Origin: a bacterium
Lineage (GTDB): Bacteria; Desulfobacterota; Binatia; HRBIN30; CADEER01
DNA: 64,000 nt
NCBI GenBank assembly: GCA_019637795.1
Contig: JAHBUY010000003.1
Location: 443,409-507,408, forward strand
Direction: 5' to 3'
Shown in pieces: positions 40,714 through 49,540 of this stretch. The translations under genes and the position numbers were made by a program. Below the pieces are notes generated by a model. The model saw nothing but the letters and a program-made list of their open reading frames with translations, did no database searches and was not told where the DNA came from. Position 1 is the first letter of the stretch; every line of letters begins with the position of its first letter.

Positions 40714-42684
40714 TCACGGAACCGTGATCGCGCCGGGCTCGGCGAGCAGCCCGATCGGCGCGGCGGCCGGCGACGCGCCCTCCGCGGTGTGCTCCAACAC
40801 GATGGCGCCGCCGCCGCTCTCGACGGTGAAGCGGCAGGCGAACAGCGCGCCGTCCGGCAGCACCGCGTTGTTGTCGCGGCCGAAGACGCCGACGCGAACG
40901 CCGGCGCGCCCCTCGCCGTCCTCCGGCAGGAGCGCGGCGACGAGCTGCTTGCCGAGCGCCTCCGCGGCGGCACCGACGGTGCAGTCCGGCGCGGCGCCGG
41001 CGCTCAGACGGTCGGCGGGGAAGCGAATGTCGGTCGATACGGCGGCGATCGCCTGTCCGCGCGGCGTCAGGCTGGCGGTGACCTCGGCGGTCCCGCCGGC
41101 CGCGGCGGTGCCGGCACTGAGGCCGAGCGTTCCCGGCGCCGCGCTGACGTCGATGCGGCCGTCGCTGCCGGTGACCGCGATCGCCTGCGCCTGCTGTCCC
41201 GCCGCCTCCGGCGTGTTGCGCAGGACGTAGCTGCCGTTGGCCGCCGGCGACAGCAGGAAGCGGCAGACGGCGAGCGGTCCGCTGCCGATGAGGGCGTTGT
41301 TGTCGAGGCCGATGATGCCGAGGCGCAGCAGGCCGCCCGAGGCGTGCGCCAGCGCGTCCTTCACGCCGGCCAAGCGAGGCGCGATCCGACAGTCCGGCTT
41401 GCCGTCGTCGCTGGCGACCACCGACAGGGCCTCGGCGTCGAACTCGATGTCCGTCGCCACCGAGGCGATCGGGGCGTCGTTCGCCACCAGGGTGATCGGC
41501 ACGTCGACGGCGAAGCCGGCGGTGCCGGCGACGACGCCGAGATTCACCGCCGCCACGACGGCGGTGGTGGCGGTCGGCGTCGGTGGCGCAGTGGCGGTGC
41601 TCGTCGGCAGCGGCGTATTGGTGTGGACGGCGGTGGTGGTCGGCGCCGTGGTCGCGGTGCCGGTCGGCACCGGCGTCGCGCTGCCGGTCGGCGCGCTGGT
41701 GGCGGTGGCGGTCGGACCGGTGGTCGCCGTCTCGGTCGGCGCGCTGGTCGCGGTGTCGGTCGGCGCCGGCGTGTTGGTGCGCGTCGGCGCCGCCGTATCG
41801 GTGGCCGGCGGCGGGTTGGTGCGCGTCGGCCCGGTGGTGTTGGTGCGCGTCGGCACGGAGGTGTTGGTGCGGGTGGGCGGTCCCGGCGCGGTCGCGGTCG
41901 GCACCGGCGCGGTGTCGGTGGCGGTCGCGGTGGGCGGCGGCGGCGCGGTGCTGGTCGAGGTCGGCGGCGGCGTCACCTGGCCGGTCGCATTGGCGATCGC
42001 CGCCCGCACGTTGGGATCGCTGCCGGCGGCGGTCTCGGCCGAGGCGTTGATCGCCGCCGCGGTGAGGCCGAAGGCCTGGTTCGGCGAGTCCTGCACCGCG
42101 CGGCGCACCGAGCGGATCTCGTCGGCGTCGAGGTCGCACAACGCGGCGCGGCCGGCCGAGACCTCGTCGAGCAGCAGGCGGAGGGCGGCCTCGCTCTCGA
42201 AGGTGATGTCGACCGTGGCGGAGTCGACGAAGGCGCGGGTCAGCGTGCGGTCGCGCGTGTTGCCGACCTCGACCACGTAGCGGCAGGTGCCGTAGTTGGT
42301 GCCGGTGGGCATGCGCAGGGCGAACGAGCCGTCGCTCCCGGTGGTCGTCGTGTTGACCGTCTCGCCGCCGCGGATGGTGCCGTTCCTGACGTTCGAAGGG
42401 CCGATGCGCAGCAGGCGCACTTCGACGCCGGCGCCCACCGGGAAGACGTTGTTGGCGACCAGGGCCTCGACCCGCGTGACGACCCACCCCGCCAGGCGCT
42501 CGAGCGCCGACGGGGCGGCGGCCAGGCGGCCGCTCGGCATCCGGACCTGGCCGTTGACCACCGGTCCGTTGTTCTCGGTCGGCACGCCGACGGAAACCGA
42601 CGACTCGCCGCCGCAACCGGCCATCAGCCAGAGCAGGATCGCGGCGCAGAGCCAGGCCCGATGCGACGGCGCAGGGCGCATCAT
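40714..42684 (-). CDS. Lipoprotein with two cohesin-like domains and T/P-rich linker
   Basis: This 656-residue lipoprotein has lipobox LMAGC (Cys24). Residues 40-145 look like a carboxypeptidase-regulatory/Cna-B-like beta domain (TTTTGSDGSFALRMPTG). A Thr/Pro/Ala linker covers about 238-375. Two similar beta domains fill 378-513 and 516-656. Each has the strand pattern IASVATDIEFDAEALSVV or IAAVSTDIRFPADRLSAG and ends in an F/L-A-x-CRF segment, which resembles cohesin domains. The ATG at 42684 has GGGGGGA 9 bases upstream. It ends 18 bases before the dockerin-like gene on the same strand, so the two are probably co-expressed. Cohesin identity is inferred from pattern, not alignment. Confidence 0.75.
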   Translation of the reverse strand: MMRPAPSHRAWLCAAILLWLMAGCGGESSVSVGVPTENNGPVVNGQVRMPSGRLAAAPSALERLAGWVVTRVEALVANNVFPVGAGVEVRLLRIGPSNVRNGTIRGGETVNTTTTGSDGSFALRMPTGTNYGTCRYVVEVGNTRDRTLTRAFVDSATVDITFESEAALRLLLDEVSAGRAALCDLDADEIRSVRRAVQDSPNQAFGLTAAAINASAETAAGSDPNVRAAIANATGQVTPPPTSTSTAPPPPTATATDTAPVPTATAPGPPTRTNTSVPTRTNTTGPTRTNPPPATDTAAPTRTNTPAPTDTATSAPTETATTGPTATATSAPTGSATPVPTGTATTAPTTTAVHTNTPLPTSTATAPPTPTATTAVVAAVNLGVVAGTAGFAVDVPITLVANDAPIASVATDIEFDAEALSVVASDDGKPDCRIAPRLAGVKDALAHASGGLLRLGIIGLDNNALIGSGPLAVCRFLLSPAANGSYVLRNTPEAAGQQAQAIAVTGSDGRIDVSAAPGTLGLSAGTAAAGGTAEVTASLTPRGQAIAAVSTDIRFPADRLSAGAAPDCTVGAAAEALGKQLVAALLPEDGEGRAGVRVGVFGRDNNAVLPDGALFACRFTVESGGGAIVLEHTAEGASPAAAPIGLLAEPGAITVP

Positions 42685-42798
42685 CAACTCATTCCCCCCT
42701 CGAGACGAACGAGCTTCAATCAACACCAGCGAGCGGCGCAAAGGCAAGCGGAAAGGCCTGCGACGTGGGGTGCGAGGCGCGGGCCCCGCGTTCGCGCC

Positions 42799-43389
42799 CT
42801 ACTTGGCGCCCGGACTGGGAGCCGGCGTCCGCTGCTCCATCTCGTCGAGCTCGGCCTGGCTGGGCGCCTTCCACTCGCCGCGCGTCAACTGCTTGAACCA
42901 CTTCTGGGCATCGGCGGAGAGCGCCAGGTCGGCGACGCCGTAGGTGCGCAGCCGGGTGGAACCGGTGACCTGCACGGTGTCGGTGATCCACAACAGGTTG
43001 CTGTCGCCGTTGTCCTGGTTCGGGCCCAGGCGCTTGGTGAGGGCGGCCAGGACGTCGGCGTCGCTGTTGTCCCCCCAGTACACCTGCACCACCCAGAGGT
43101 TCTTCTTCCAGAAGCGGAGCTCGACGTTGACCGGCTTCGACAGCCCCTCGACGTGCTGGTCCTCGAGATAGAGGCGGTGCACGAAGGGGCCGCCGACGCT
43201 CGGCGCCCCCACGTTGCGGCCGTCCGCCAGGACCTCGGCGCTGGGAAAGAGCGCCTGCGCCTTGTCCCAACGGGTGCCGAACGGCGCCGGCCCATAGCCC
43301 TTCAACGTATCCATGGGCGCCGCCGCGGCGGCGGCCATCGCCGGCACCAGCAGCAGGAGGAGCAGCGGCGGTCGGCGGCGCGCCGGCAT
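42799..43389 (-). CDS. Periplasmic protein of unknown function, paralog B
   Basis: This 196-residue protein has a signal peptide rich in Leu and Ala and a core homologous to paralog A at 37826: GPAPFGTRWDKAQALFP, VELRFWKKNLWVVQVYWG and LAALTKRLGPN. The C-terminal part has YGVADLALSADAQKWFKQL, comparable to YGVSDNAVSKDAQAWFIANL in A. The ATG at 43389 gives the better signal peptide; 43425 is an alternative. It lies upstream of the cohesin-like lipoprotein on the same strand. No function can be assigned. Confidence 0.75.
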   Translation of the reverse strand: MPARRRPPLLLLLLVPAMAAAAAAPMDTLKGYGPAPFGTRWDKAQALFPSAEVLADGRNVGAPSVGGPFVHRLYLEDQHVEGLSKPVNVELRFWKKNLWVVQVYWGDNSDADVLAALTKRLGPNQDNGDSNLLWITDTVQVTGSTRLRTYGVADLALSADAQKWFKQLTRGEWKAPSQAELDEMEQRTPAPSPGAK

Positions 43390-43481
43390 GGGCGGGCGGG
43401 AGAAGGCAATGAGCGGATTCGGCATGGCGGCAACGGCCTCGGCGTCTCGGCTCGACGGTCTCATCGATACGGGGCCCGCGC

Positions 43482-45776
43482 TCAGGGCGCGAGCAGGCGG
43501 GTGATCGCCACCAGGTCGGCGGCGGTGATGACACCGTCCGCGTTGGCGTCGGCGCCCACCGATCCGGGGAAGGTGCCGCCGCTGACCATGCCGACCGCAT
43601 CGCCGTCGCCGTCGAAGATCTCGCTCACCAGGAACTCGCGATCGGCCGGCGTCACGGCGTAGTCGCCGTTGGCGTCGCCGCGGATCGGCGTCTCCACCTG
43701 GCAGGTGGCGGAGCAGCCGTCGCCGTCGAGCTCGTTGCCGTCGTCGCAGGTCTCCGGCGGCTCGATGCTCATGTTGCCGCAGGCGGGACAGGGCAGGACC
43801 TCGTCGCTGACCGTCACCACGGCGCGCGGCGTGACGGTGCCGAGGACCAACGGCTCGCTCGCCGGGTCGCCGTTGTGCAGCAGGATGTTCTGGCCGGTGC
43901 TCGCGTTGGCCCGCATGGTGCCGAGCACGACGGTGGCATCGCGGCCGGTGATCCGATTGCGCCCCTCGGGACCGAGGCTGCTGAGGATGCCGGTGCCGCC
44001 GCTCGGACAGGCGGGAGAGTCGAGGCCGCACACGGTGACGGCGCAGCCGACGATGTCGACGCTCGCCGCCGGCAGGGCGCCGCCGTCGGCGACCAGCGAC
44101 GCGGCGATGGTGACGTCGCCGTCGGAGACGATCTGGATCTTGCCGCCGCCGCCGGAGCTCGAGCTCGTGGAGATGTTGCCGCGCACGTCGATCAGTCCGG
44201 TCGAGGAGAGGCCGACCTGACCGCCGGCGCCGGCGCCCAAGCCGCGCGCGTCGGTGACGCCGGTGAGCAGGATGCGCTGGCCGGCATCCACCGAGACCAT
44301 GCCCCCCTTCCCCGCCGGGCTGCCGCCGGCGGCGCTCATGCGCCCGTCGATCAACGCCGGACCGCTGTCGACGGCGACGCTGATGGTGCCACCGGCGCCG
44401 CTTCCCAGGGCGCCGTTCGCATTCAACGTCGCCGTCAAGGCGACGCGCACCGCGTCGCCGCCGTCGAGCTCGATGGTTCCGCCGCCGCCCCCGCTGGAGC
44501 CGCCGAGCGCCGTCAGCGTGCCCTCGACGACCACCGCGTGCGGCAGGGTGCCGTCGGCGCCGCTCTCGATCGAGATCGCGCCGCCGGCGCCGGAGGAGCT
44601 GCCGTCGACCTTGATGCTGGCGGTGCGGGTGACCGTGACGCTGCCGGTATCGCTGCTGAGATCGACCTCGCCGCCGCCGCCGTCGCCGGCCACCGAGGTG
44701 AGCGCGCCGTTGATCGTGACGTCGCGCGATCCGGTGATCGTCGTCGAGCCGCCGCTGCTCTCGACGCCGGCGGAGCCGGAGTCGAGCGCGCCGTTGAGCA
44801 CCACGGTGCCGTGCTTGGCGGTGATCTCGATCTCGCCGCCGTCGCCGTCGGGACCGCCGCCGGCGGCGTTGATCGACGCCGCGGGGAGGCTGTTGGTGAC
44901 GTTGCCGTCGGCGGTGATGGTGACGCAGCCGCCGGCGCCGCCGCCGGTGTCCGTGCCACCGGTCTTGCCGGTGGCGGTCAGCACGCCTTCGACGCTGACG
45001 TGCCCGCTGGCGACGCCGTCGCCCAGGGCGGTGACGTCGAGCGTGCCGCCGAAGCCGCCGGCGACCGTCGCATCCACCTTGAGGACGGCGCTGCTGGTGA
45101 TCACGACGTCACCGGCGCCGGGCGCCACGCCGGCATCGATGTCGATCGTGCCGCCGTCGCCGCCGGTGCTGTCGATGGCGCCGCTGATGGTGGTCGGTCC
45201 GGTGGTGGTGATGGTGACGTCGCCGCCCAGCCCGTCGGATCCGCCGAGCACGCTGATCGCGCCGGTGAGGTTGACGCTGGCCGCGGTGACGCTGACGGTG
45301 CCGCCGACCTGGGCCAGCGAGAGCGAGCGCGCCGTGATGCCGGGCGTGGTGGTGTTGCCGCCGATGGTGACGTCGGCGCCGCTGGTCAGCGTGATCGTGC
45401 CGCCCGGCGAGCCGCGCGCGTCGAGGCTGCCGGACACCGCCACCGGCCCGCTGACGTCGATGACCAGCGTGCCGCCGCTGACGGCGGTGGTGCCGCTGGC
45501 GCGGATGAAGCCGCTGCTGTTCACGGTGAGGCGGCCGGCCCGGATGGTCATGGTGGCGCTGCCGACGTCCAGCGCGCCGCCGGCGTTGATGCGCAGCTCG
45601 CGCGCCCCGACGTCGATCACCGAGTTGGCGGTCACCGGCACCGCCGTCGAGACGACGCAGGGGTCGGCATTCGGCGCGCACAGGTCGTTGGCAGTGGTCG
45701 CCCACAGCGGGGTCGACAGCATCAGCAGCAGCAACGCACCCAGCGCGCCACTCCTGCCCAGAGTTTCGGCTCGCAT
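43482..45776 (-). CDS. Secreted Gly/Ser/Thr-rich repeat protein with DUF4215 and dockerin-like end
   Basis: This 764-residue secreted protein has a signal peptide (about residues 1-26, STPLWA). Residues 30-650 are a long stretch of short beta repeats (patterns such as GGTITLTSGADVTIGG and GDGGTIDID), as expected of a right-handed beta-helix. A CDDGNELDGDGCSATC segment (DUF4215-type Cys repeat) follows. At the C-terminus are two EF-hand-like loops (GDANGDYAVTPAD, GADANADGVITAAD) that match dockerin repeats. It is probably extracellular. It could bind the cohesin-like lipoprotein encoded 0.8 kb downstream, which is an inference. Confidence 0.82.
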   Translation of the reverse strand: MRAETLGRSGALGALLLLMLSTPLWATTANDLCAPNADPCVVSTAVPVTANSVIDVGARELRINAGGALDVGSATMTIRAGRLTVNSSGFIRASGTTAVSGGTLVIDVSGPVAVSGSLDARGSPGGTITLTSGADVTIGGNTTTPGITARSLSLAQVGGTVSVTAASVNLTGAISVLGGSDGLGGDVTITTTGPTTISGAIDSTGGDGGTIDIDAGVAPGAGDVVITSSAVLKVDATVAGGFGGTLDVTALGDGVASGHVSVEGVLTATGKTGGTDTGGGAGGCVTITADGNVTNSLPAASINAAGGGPDGDGGEIEITAKHGTVVLNGALDSGSAGVESSGGSTTITGSRDVTINGALTSVAGDGGGGEVDLSSDTGSVTVTRTASIKVDGSSSGAGGAISIESGADGTLPHAVVVEGTLTALGGSSGGGGGTIELDGGDAVRVALTATLNANGALGSGAGGTISVAVDSGPALIDGRMSAAGGSPAGKGGMVSVDAGQRILLTGVTDARGLGAGAGGQVGLSSTGLIDVRGNISTSSSSGGGGKIQIVSDGDVTIAASLVADGGALPAASVDIVGCAVTVCGLDSPACPSGGTGILSSLGPEGRNRITGRDATVVLGTMRANASTGQNILLHNGDPASEPLVLGTVTPRAVVTVSDEVLPCPACGNMSIEPPETCDDGNELDGDGCSATCQVETPIRGDANGDYAVTPADREFLVSEIFDGDGDAVGMVSGGTFPGSVGADANADGVITAADLVAITRLLAP

Positions 45777-45873
45777 AATCCCCTATCCCGCTTTCGACCG
45801 CGCAGGCGGTCGCGTTCGGCGTATGGACCCACGGCTACCCAAGTCGCATTGCAGAGGCAAGGAAAACCCCCGC

Positions 45874-45896
45874 CGGGCGCCGCCGGGCGGCGCCCG
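45874..45896 (-). terminator. Intrinsic terminator of the Gld-type ABC operon
   Basis: CGGGCGCCGCC (45874-45884) is the inverse of GGCGGCGCCCG (45886-45896). Read on the minus strand, the hairpin starts 4 bases after the stop at 45900 and is followed by GCGGGGGTTTTCC, a short T-run. This is a good candidate for the end of the transcript running from about 49.4 kb. Confidence 0.6.
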
Positions 45897-45899
45897 CGT

Positions 45900-46385
45900 T
45901 CACCGCGTCATCAGCTCGACGTAGTAGCGGACGTTGAGGCCCATCAGGAGGATCTGCGGGTTGCCGACGAGCTGGCCGTAGACCCCGGTGTTCGCCGGAT
46001 TGGTATGGCCGACGAGCACGGTCACCGGCCGGCCCTCGCGGCGCTCGAGCTCGATGCGCGCGAACGGCTGGTCGAGGCCGAACTCGTCGCCGGCGTCCGC
46101 CGGCGCGACCGCCTCGGCCGGCGCGTCGAGCACCGCGGCGAGGAGGGCGTCGACGAGGTCGGAGGTGACGGCGTCGCCGTGCGGCGCCGCCACCTGCCAG
46201 CGGCCGTCGACGCGCCGGGCGCTGATCCGGCGGTCGCCGGCGCTGACGCTGACGCCGACGATGTCGGGCCGGCGCTCGGGCGACGCCGCCGGCGCCGGCG
46301 GCGGGGGCGGCGGCGTGGTGACCCAGAGGACCGCGGCGAGCAGCGCGGCGAGGGCGACGTACGACAGGGCGCGCGACCAGCGCAT
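45900..46385 (-). CDS. DUF4340-like protein
   Basis: This 161-residue protein has one N-terminal TM segment (about residues 7-23) and a Pro-rich stretch, followed by a small beta domain with ISARRVDGRWQVAAPHGDAV, EFGLDQPFARIEL and VTVLVGHTNPANTGVY. The pattern (GRWQV-x-P..D..V..LL, FGL-x-P, VGxxNP) is that of DUF4340, typically found beside GldG-like ABC proteins, as here. The start ATG at 46385 directly precedes the TM. Role unknown, presumably periplasmic in the same complex. Confidence 0.8.
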   Translation of the reverse strand: MRWSRALSYVALAALLAAVLWVTTPPPPPPAPAASPERRPDIVGVSVSAGDRRISARRVDGRWQVAAPHGDAVTSDLVDALLAAVLDAPAEAVAPADAGDEFGLDQPFARIELERREGRPVTVLVGHTNPANTGVYGQLVGNPQILLMGLNVRYYVELMTR

Positions 46386-46390
46386 CCGCC

Positions 46391-47728
46391 TCACCCGCTG
46401 CGCCGCCGGTACGCCACGACCAGCAGCCCGCACAGCAGCACCGCGGCCGGCTGCGCCACCGCGCCGAGCCAGAAGATGCGCTCGCCCTGGGCGGCGCTGA
46501 TGAACAGTTGGTTGACGCCGGGGAGCTGACGCGGCGGGCGGCTGCCGATCAGCGCCTCCTCGCCGGCCAGCCAGTCGACGGCGTTGAGGAAGAGGTCGCG
46601 GTTGCCGGCGTAGTCGAGCAGCAGGTTGGCGGCGAAGTCGGCATCGCCCACCACCAGCAGCCGACCGGGGCGCGGGCCGTCGCCCGCCACCTCGACGCTG
46701 GCCGCCACCGCCACCGGACCGCGGCTGTCGCGGCCGGCGACCAGCTCGCCGACGCCGGTGGCCAGGACGCTGCGGTCCGGCGTGCGCCAGCTCGACTCGG
46801 AGGTCGTCAGCAGATCGACGCCCGCGTCGGCGTCGGCCGCGCGCACCGGGCGGACCGCCGAGAGGAGCGGCGGGGCGCTGAGGTTGGCGCTCACCGGCTG
46901 CGCCGGGTTGCGCCCCGGCACCAGCATGGTGAGGTAATCGCCGGCGAACAGGCGGCGGTCGGAGTCGAGGACGATCTCGTCGCCGGCGATGATGCCGTGG
47001 CGCTGCAGCAGGGCGACCAGCGCCGGGGTCCGCGCCGGATCGAGCAGCACCAGCACGCCGCCGCCGCGCCGCAGGTAGGCGTCGATTTGTTGCAGCGCCG
47101 CCGGCGGGGGATCGCGCTCGGGGCCGGCGAGGATCAGCGCCGCGGCATCGTCGGGCACCGGCGTGTCGGCGTCCAGCCGCAGCTCGCCGACCTCGTAGCG
47201 CTCGTTGATGAGGGCGATGTTGGCGGCCGAGAAGCCGTTGCGCCGCTCGCGATCGCCGAGCCGGCGCTCGCCGTTGCCGGCGGTGGCGTAGACGCGCGGC
47301 CGCGCCGGCCGGGTCACCTGGATGATCGCCGCCATCAGCGTCGGCTCGTCCGGGTTGGCGAAGTCGCGCCGCCGGCCGTCGCTCTCGACCGCCACGGCGC
47401 CGTAGGCGTCGACCCCGAATTCGCGCGCCAGCGCCGGATTGCGGTTGAGATCGAGGATGCGGAACTGGACCAGCGGCTGCGCCGCGCGGACGCGGCGCAG
47501 CAGGTCCTCGATGTCGCGGTTGCGCGGGTCGTCGGCGCGCAGGAAGGCGGTCACCGACACCGGCGCGTCGACGGCCGCCAGGATGCCGCGCGCGTGCGCG
47601 GAGAGGACGCTGCGCCGCTCGGGCGTCAGGTCGACGCGCCAGCCGGTGCGCGCCGCCAGGCGCTGCGCGCAGACCAGCGCCACCGCGCAGGCGAGGGTGC
47701 CGATCAGGGTCGCCAGCCAGCGGCTCAT
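46391..47728 (-). CDS. GldG-like ABC-associated protein (DUF7088/ABC_transp_aux)
   Basis: This 445-residue protein has an N-terminal TM segment and a C-terminal TM segment (FWLGAVAQPAAVLLCGLLVV). Between them is a large periplasmic domain with VDLTPERRSVLSAHARGILAAV (first 20: VDLTPERRSVLSAHARGILA), FRILDLNRNPALAREFGV and LLVVGDADFAANLL. The last motif and the opening are typical of GldG-type auxiliary subunits of ABC-2 systems (gliding or undefined export). The ATG at 47728 overlaps the permease stop by 4 bases. Gliding is not implied by these genes alone. Confidence 0.87.
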   Translation of the reverse strand: MSRWLATLIGTLACAVALVCAQRLAARTGWRVDLTPERRSVLSAHARGILAAVDAPVSVTAFLRADDPRNRDIEDLLRRVRAAQPLVQFRILDLNRNPALAREFGVDAYGAVAVESDGRRRDFANPDEPTLMAAIIQVTRPARPRVYATAGNGERRLGDRERRNGFSAANIALINERYEVGELRLDADTPVPDDAAALILAGPERDPPPAALQQIDAYLRRGGGVLVLLDPARTPALVALLQRHGIIAGDEIVLDSDRRLFAGDYLTMLVPGRNPAQPVSANLSAPPLLSAVRPVRAADADAGVDLLTTSESSWRTPDRSVLATGVGELVAGRDSRGPVAVAASVEVAGDGPRPGRLLVVGDADFAANLLLDYAGNRDLFLNAVDWLAGEEALIGSRPPRQLPGVNQLFISAAQGERIFWLGAVAQPAAVLLCGLLVVAYRRRSG

Positions 47729-48480
47729 CGGCGCCCCCGCCAGTGCCGCGCCTCGAGCACGCGCAGGGTGAGGAAGACGAAGAGGACCGTGGCGGCGGCG
47801 AAGTAGGCGAGATCGCCGGCGTCGATGACGCCGCGGGCGAAGGGCTCGAAGTGGTCGAACATCGCCAGCTCGGCGGCGAGGCGCAACGGCGGCGGACTGG
47901 TGGCCGCCTCGTTCCAGCTCACCGCCCAGCAGAGCAGCAGGAAGCCGAGGGTGGCGACCGCCGCCACCACCTGGCTCTCGGTGAGCGCCGAGATGAGCAG
48001 CCCGGCGGCGGCGAAGCAGACGCCGAGCAGCAGCAGGCCGAGATAGCTGGCGGCGATCGGCGCCCACGGCACCGGCTGGACGCGCGCCAGGAAGAGCGGA
48101 TAGGCGAGCGTGCCGAGCAGCAGCAGCGCGATCACCAGCGCGCAGGCGGCGAGCTTGGCGGCGACGATGGCGCCGTCGCGCAGCGGGTAGGTGAGCAGCA
48201 GCTCGATGGTGCCGAGCTTCCACTCCTCGGCCAGCAGCCGCATGGTGAGCAGCGGCACGACCAGCAGCAGCACCATCGACAGCGAGTACGGGGCGCCGGC
48301 CATGAACGCCGTCCAGAAGTTGCCGAGGATGTTCACCCCGAAGCCGTACTGCACGAAGTAGACGAGCTGGGTGTAGAAGAAGAAGCCGGTCAGGGCGTAG
48401 AAGACGGCCCCGACCACGTAGACCAGCGGCGACGCGAAGTAGGCGCGCAGCTCCTTGCGCAGCAGGGCGAGCACGCTCAT
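47725..48480 (-). CDS. ABC-2 type permease, GldF-like
   Basis: This 251-residue permease has six predicted TM segments. It starts with LLRKELRAYFASPLVYVV and has RLLAEEWKLGTIELLLTYPL, a motif typical of ABC-2 membrane subunits paired with GldA/GldG. The ATG at 48480 overlaps the ATPase stop (4 bases) and its own stop overlaps the GldG-like start, so the three are translationally coupled. The substrate is unknown. Confidence 0.9.
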   Translation of the reverse strand: MSVLALLRKELRAYFASPLVYVVGAVFYALTGFFFYTQLVYFVQYGFGVNILGNFWTAFMAGAPYSLSMVLLLVVPLLTMRLLAEEWKLGTIELLLTYPLRDGAIVAAKLAACALVIALLLLGTLAYPLFLARVQPVPWAPIAASYLGLLLLGVCFAAAGLLISALTESQVVAAVATLGFLLLCWAVSWNEAATSPPPLRLAAELAMFDHFEPFARGVIDAGDLAYFAAATVLFVFLTLRVLEARHWRGRR

Positions 48481-49415
48481 GGCCGCTCGCCGCCGGTGAG
48501 GCGCACGAAGCGCTCCTCGAGGCTGGCGGTCTCGGCGCGCATCTCGGCCACGCCCCAGCCGCGCCCGACCAGCGCGGCGGCCAGCGCCGGGCCGAGCGCG
48601 ACGCCGGGCCGGCCGGCGACCACGACGTGCACCGTGCCGTCGTCGCTCGGCCGCGCCTCGGCGCCGGCGACCTCCGGCAGCGCGCGCAGCGCCGCGAGCA
48701 CCGCCGCCGCCGGTCCCTGGACGCGCACCAGCAGGCGCTCGGCGGCCTCGCCGGCGCGCCCCAGGGCGTCGGCGCGATCCTCGGCGACCACCCGGCCGCG
48801 GTCGAGGATGACGACGCGATCGCACACCGCCGCCACCTCGGAGAGGATGTGGGTGCTGAGGAGGACGGTGGTGCGGCCGCGCAGCGCGCGCACCAGGCCG
48901 CGGATCTCCACCACCTGGCGCGGGTCGAGGCCGACCGTCGGCTCGTCGAGGATCAGCACCGCCGGCTCGTGCAGCAGCGCCTGGGCGATGCCGACGCGCT
49001 GGCGGTAGCCCTTCGACAGATGGCCGATGAGGCGGCGGCGCACGTCGCCGAGCCCGCACTGCGCGACCACGGCGTCGAGCCGCGCCCGCCGGCGGGCGCC
49101 GCGCAGGCGGCGCGCGTCGGCGCAGAAGTCGAGGAGCTCCCGCACCCGCATGTCGGGGTACCAGGTCGACTGCTCCGGCAGGTAGCCGACCTGGGCGCGG
49201 GCCCGCAGCGACGCGCGCTCGACGTCGATCCCCGCCACCTCGACGCGGCCGCTGGTGGGCGGGAAGTAGCCGGTGAGGACGCGCATGATCGTCGTCTTGC
49301 CCGACCCGTTCGGCCCCAGCAGCCCGATCGCCTCGCCGGCGGCGGCGCGGAACGACACGCCGCGCACCGCCTCGACGCGTCCGAAGGTCTTGGTGAGATC
49401 GGTGACGGCGATCAT
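48477..49415 (-). CDS. ABC transporter ATPase, GldA-like
   Basis: This 312-residue ATPase has Walker A GPNGSGKTT, Q-loop YLPEQ, signature LSKGYRQRVGIAQAL, Walker B LILDEPTVGLDP and an H-loop LSTHIL. A C-terminal extension of about 80 residues (VQGPAAAVLAALRALPEV region) is common in this subgroup. It is the first gene of the four-gene Gld-type operon. A palindromic sequence at 49472-49509 lies 57-94 bases upstream. Confidence 0.92.
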   Translation of the reverse strand: MIAVTDLTKTFGRVEAVRGVSFRAAAGEAIGLLGPNGSGKTTIMRVLTGYFPPTSGRVEVAGIDVERASLRARAQVGYLPEQSTWYPDMRVRELLDFCADARRLRGARRRARLDAVVAQCGLGDVRRRLIGHLSKGYRQRVGIAQALLHEPAVLILDEPTVGLDPRQVVEIRGLVRALRGRTTVLLSTHILSEVAAVCDRVVILDRGRVVAEDRADALGRAGEAAERLLVRVQGPAAAVLAALRALPEVAGAEARPSDDGTVHVVVAGRPGVALGPALAAALVGRGWGVAEMRAETASLEERFVRLTGGERP

Positions 49416-49471
49416 GGGCGGCGGGGGACGCGGCGCGTGGCGGGCGCCACGAGCGAGGGGCCTCCGGCAGC

Positions 49472-49509
49472 GCCTGTTGCATCACGCGGCCACGGCCCAT
49501 GCAACAGGC
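49472..49509. promoter_or_regulatory. 11-base inverted repeat upstream of the Gld-type operon
   Basis: GCCTGTTGCAT (49472-49482) and ATGCAACAGGC (49499-49509) are perfect inverse copies with a 16-base spacer. The site lies between the stop at 49541 and the ATPase start at 49415, both on the minus strand. It may terminate the upstream transcript or be an operator for the ABC operon. Confidence 0.5.
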
Positions 49510-49540
49510 CGCCGGCGACGCGGCGCCCTCAGCCCGTCGC

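Noticed and set aside
34075..42751. 15-base match CGCAAAGGCAAGCGG at 34075-34089 and 42737-42751, both intergenic near secreted-protein genes
   Set aside because: A chance 15-base match is expected in 64 kb of biased sequence. Its orientation and distance to the genes are inconsistent, so it is not reported as a regulatory motif.
39389..45776. A true cellulosome
   Set aside because: There is no glycoside hydrolase, CBM or scaffoldin array in the window. Only cohesin-like and dockerin-like domains are seen, so only a surface-assembly hypothesis is kept.
45900..49415. Gliding motility apparatus
   Set aside because: GldA/F/G-like ABC genes occur in many non-gliding bacteria, and no other gld or spr gene is present.
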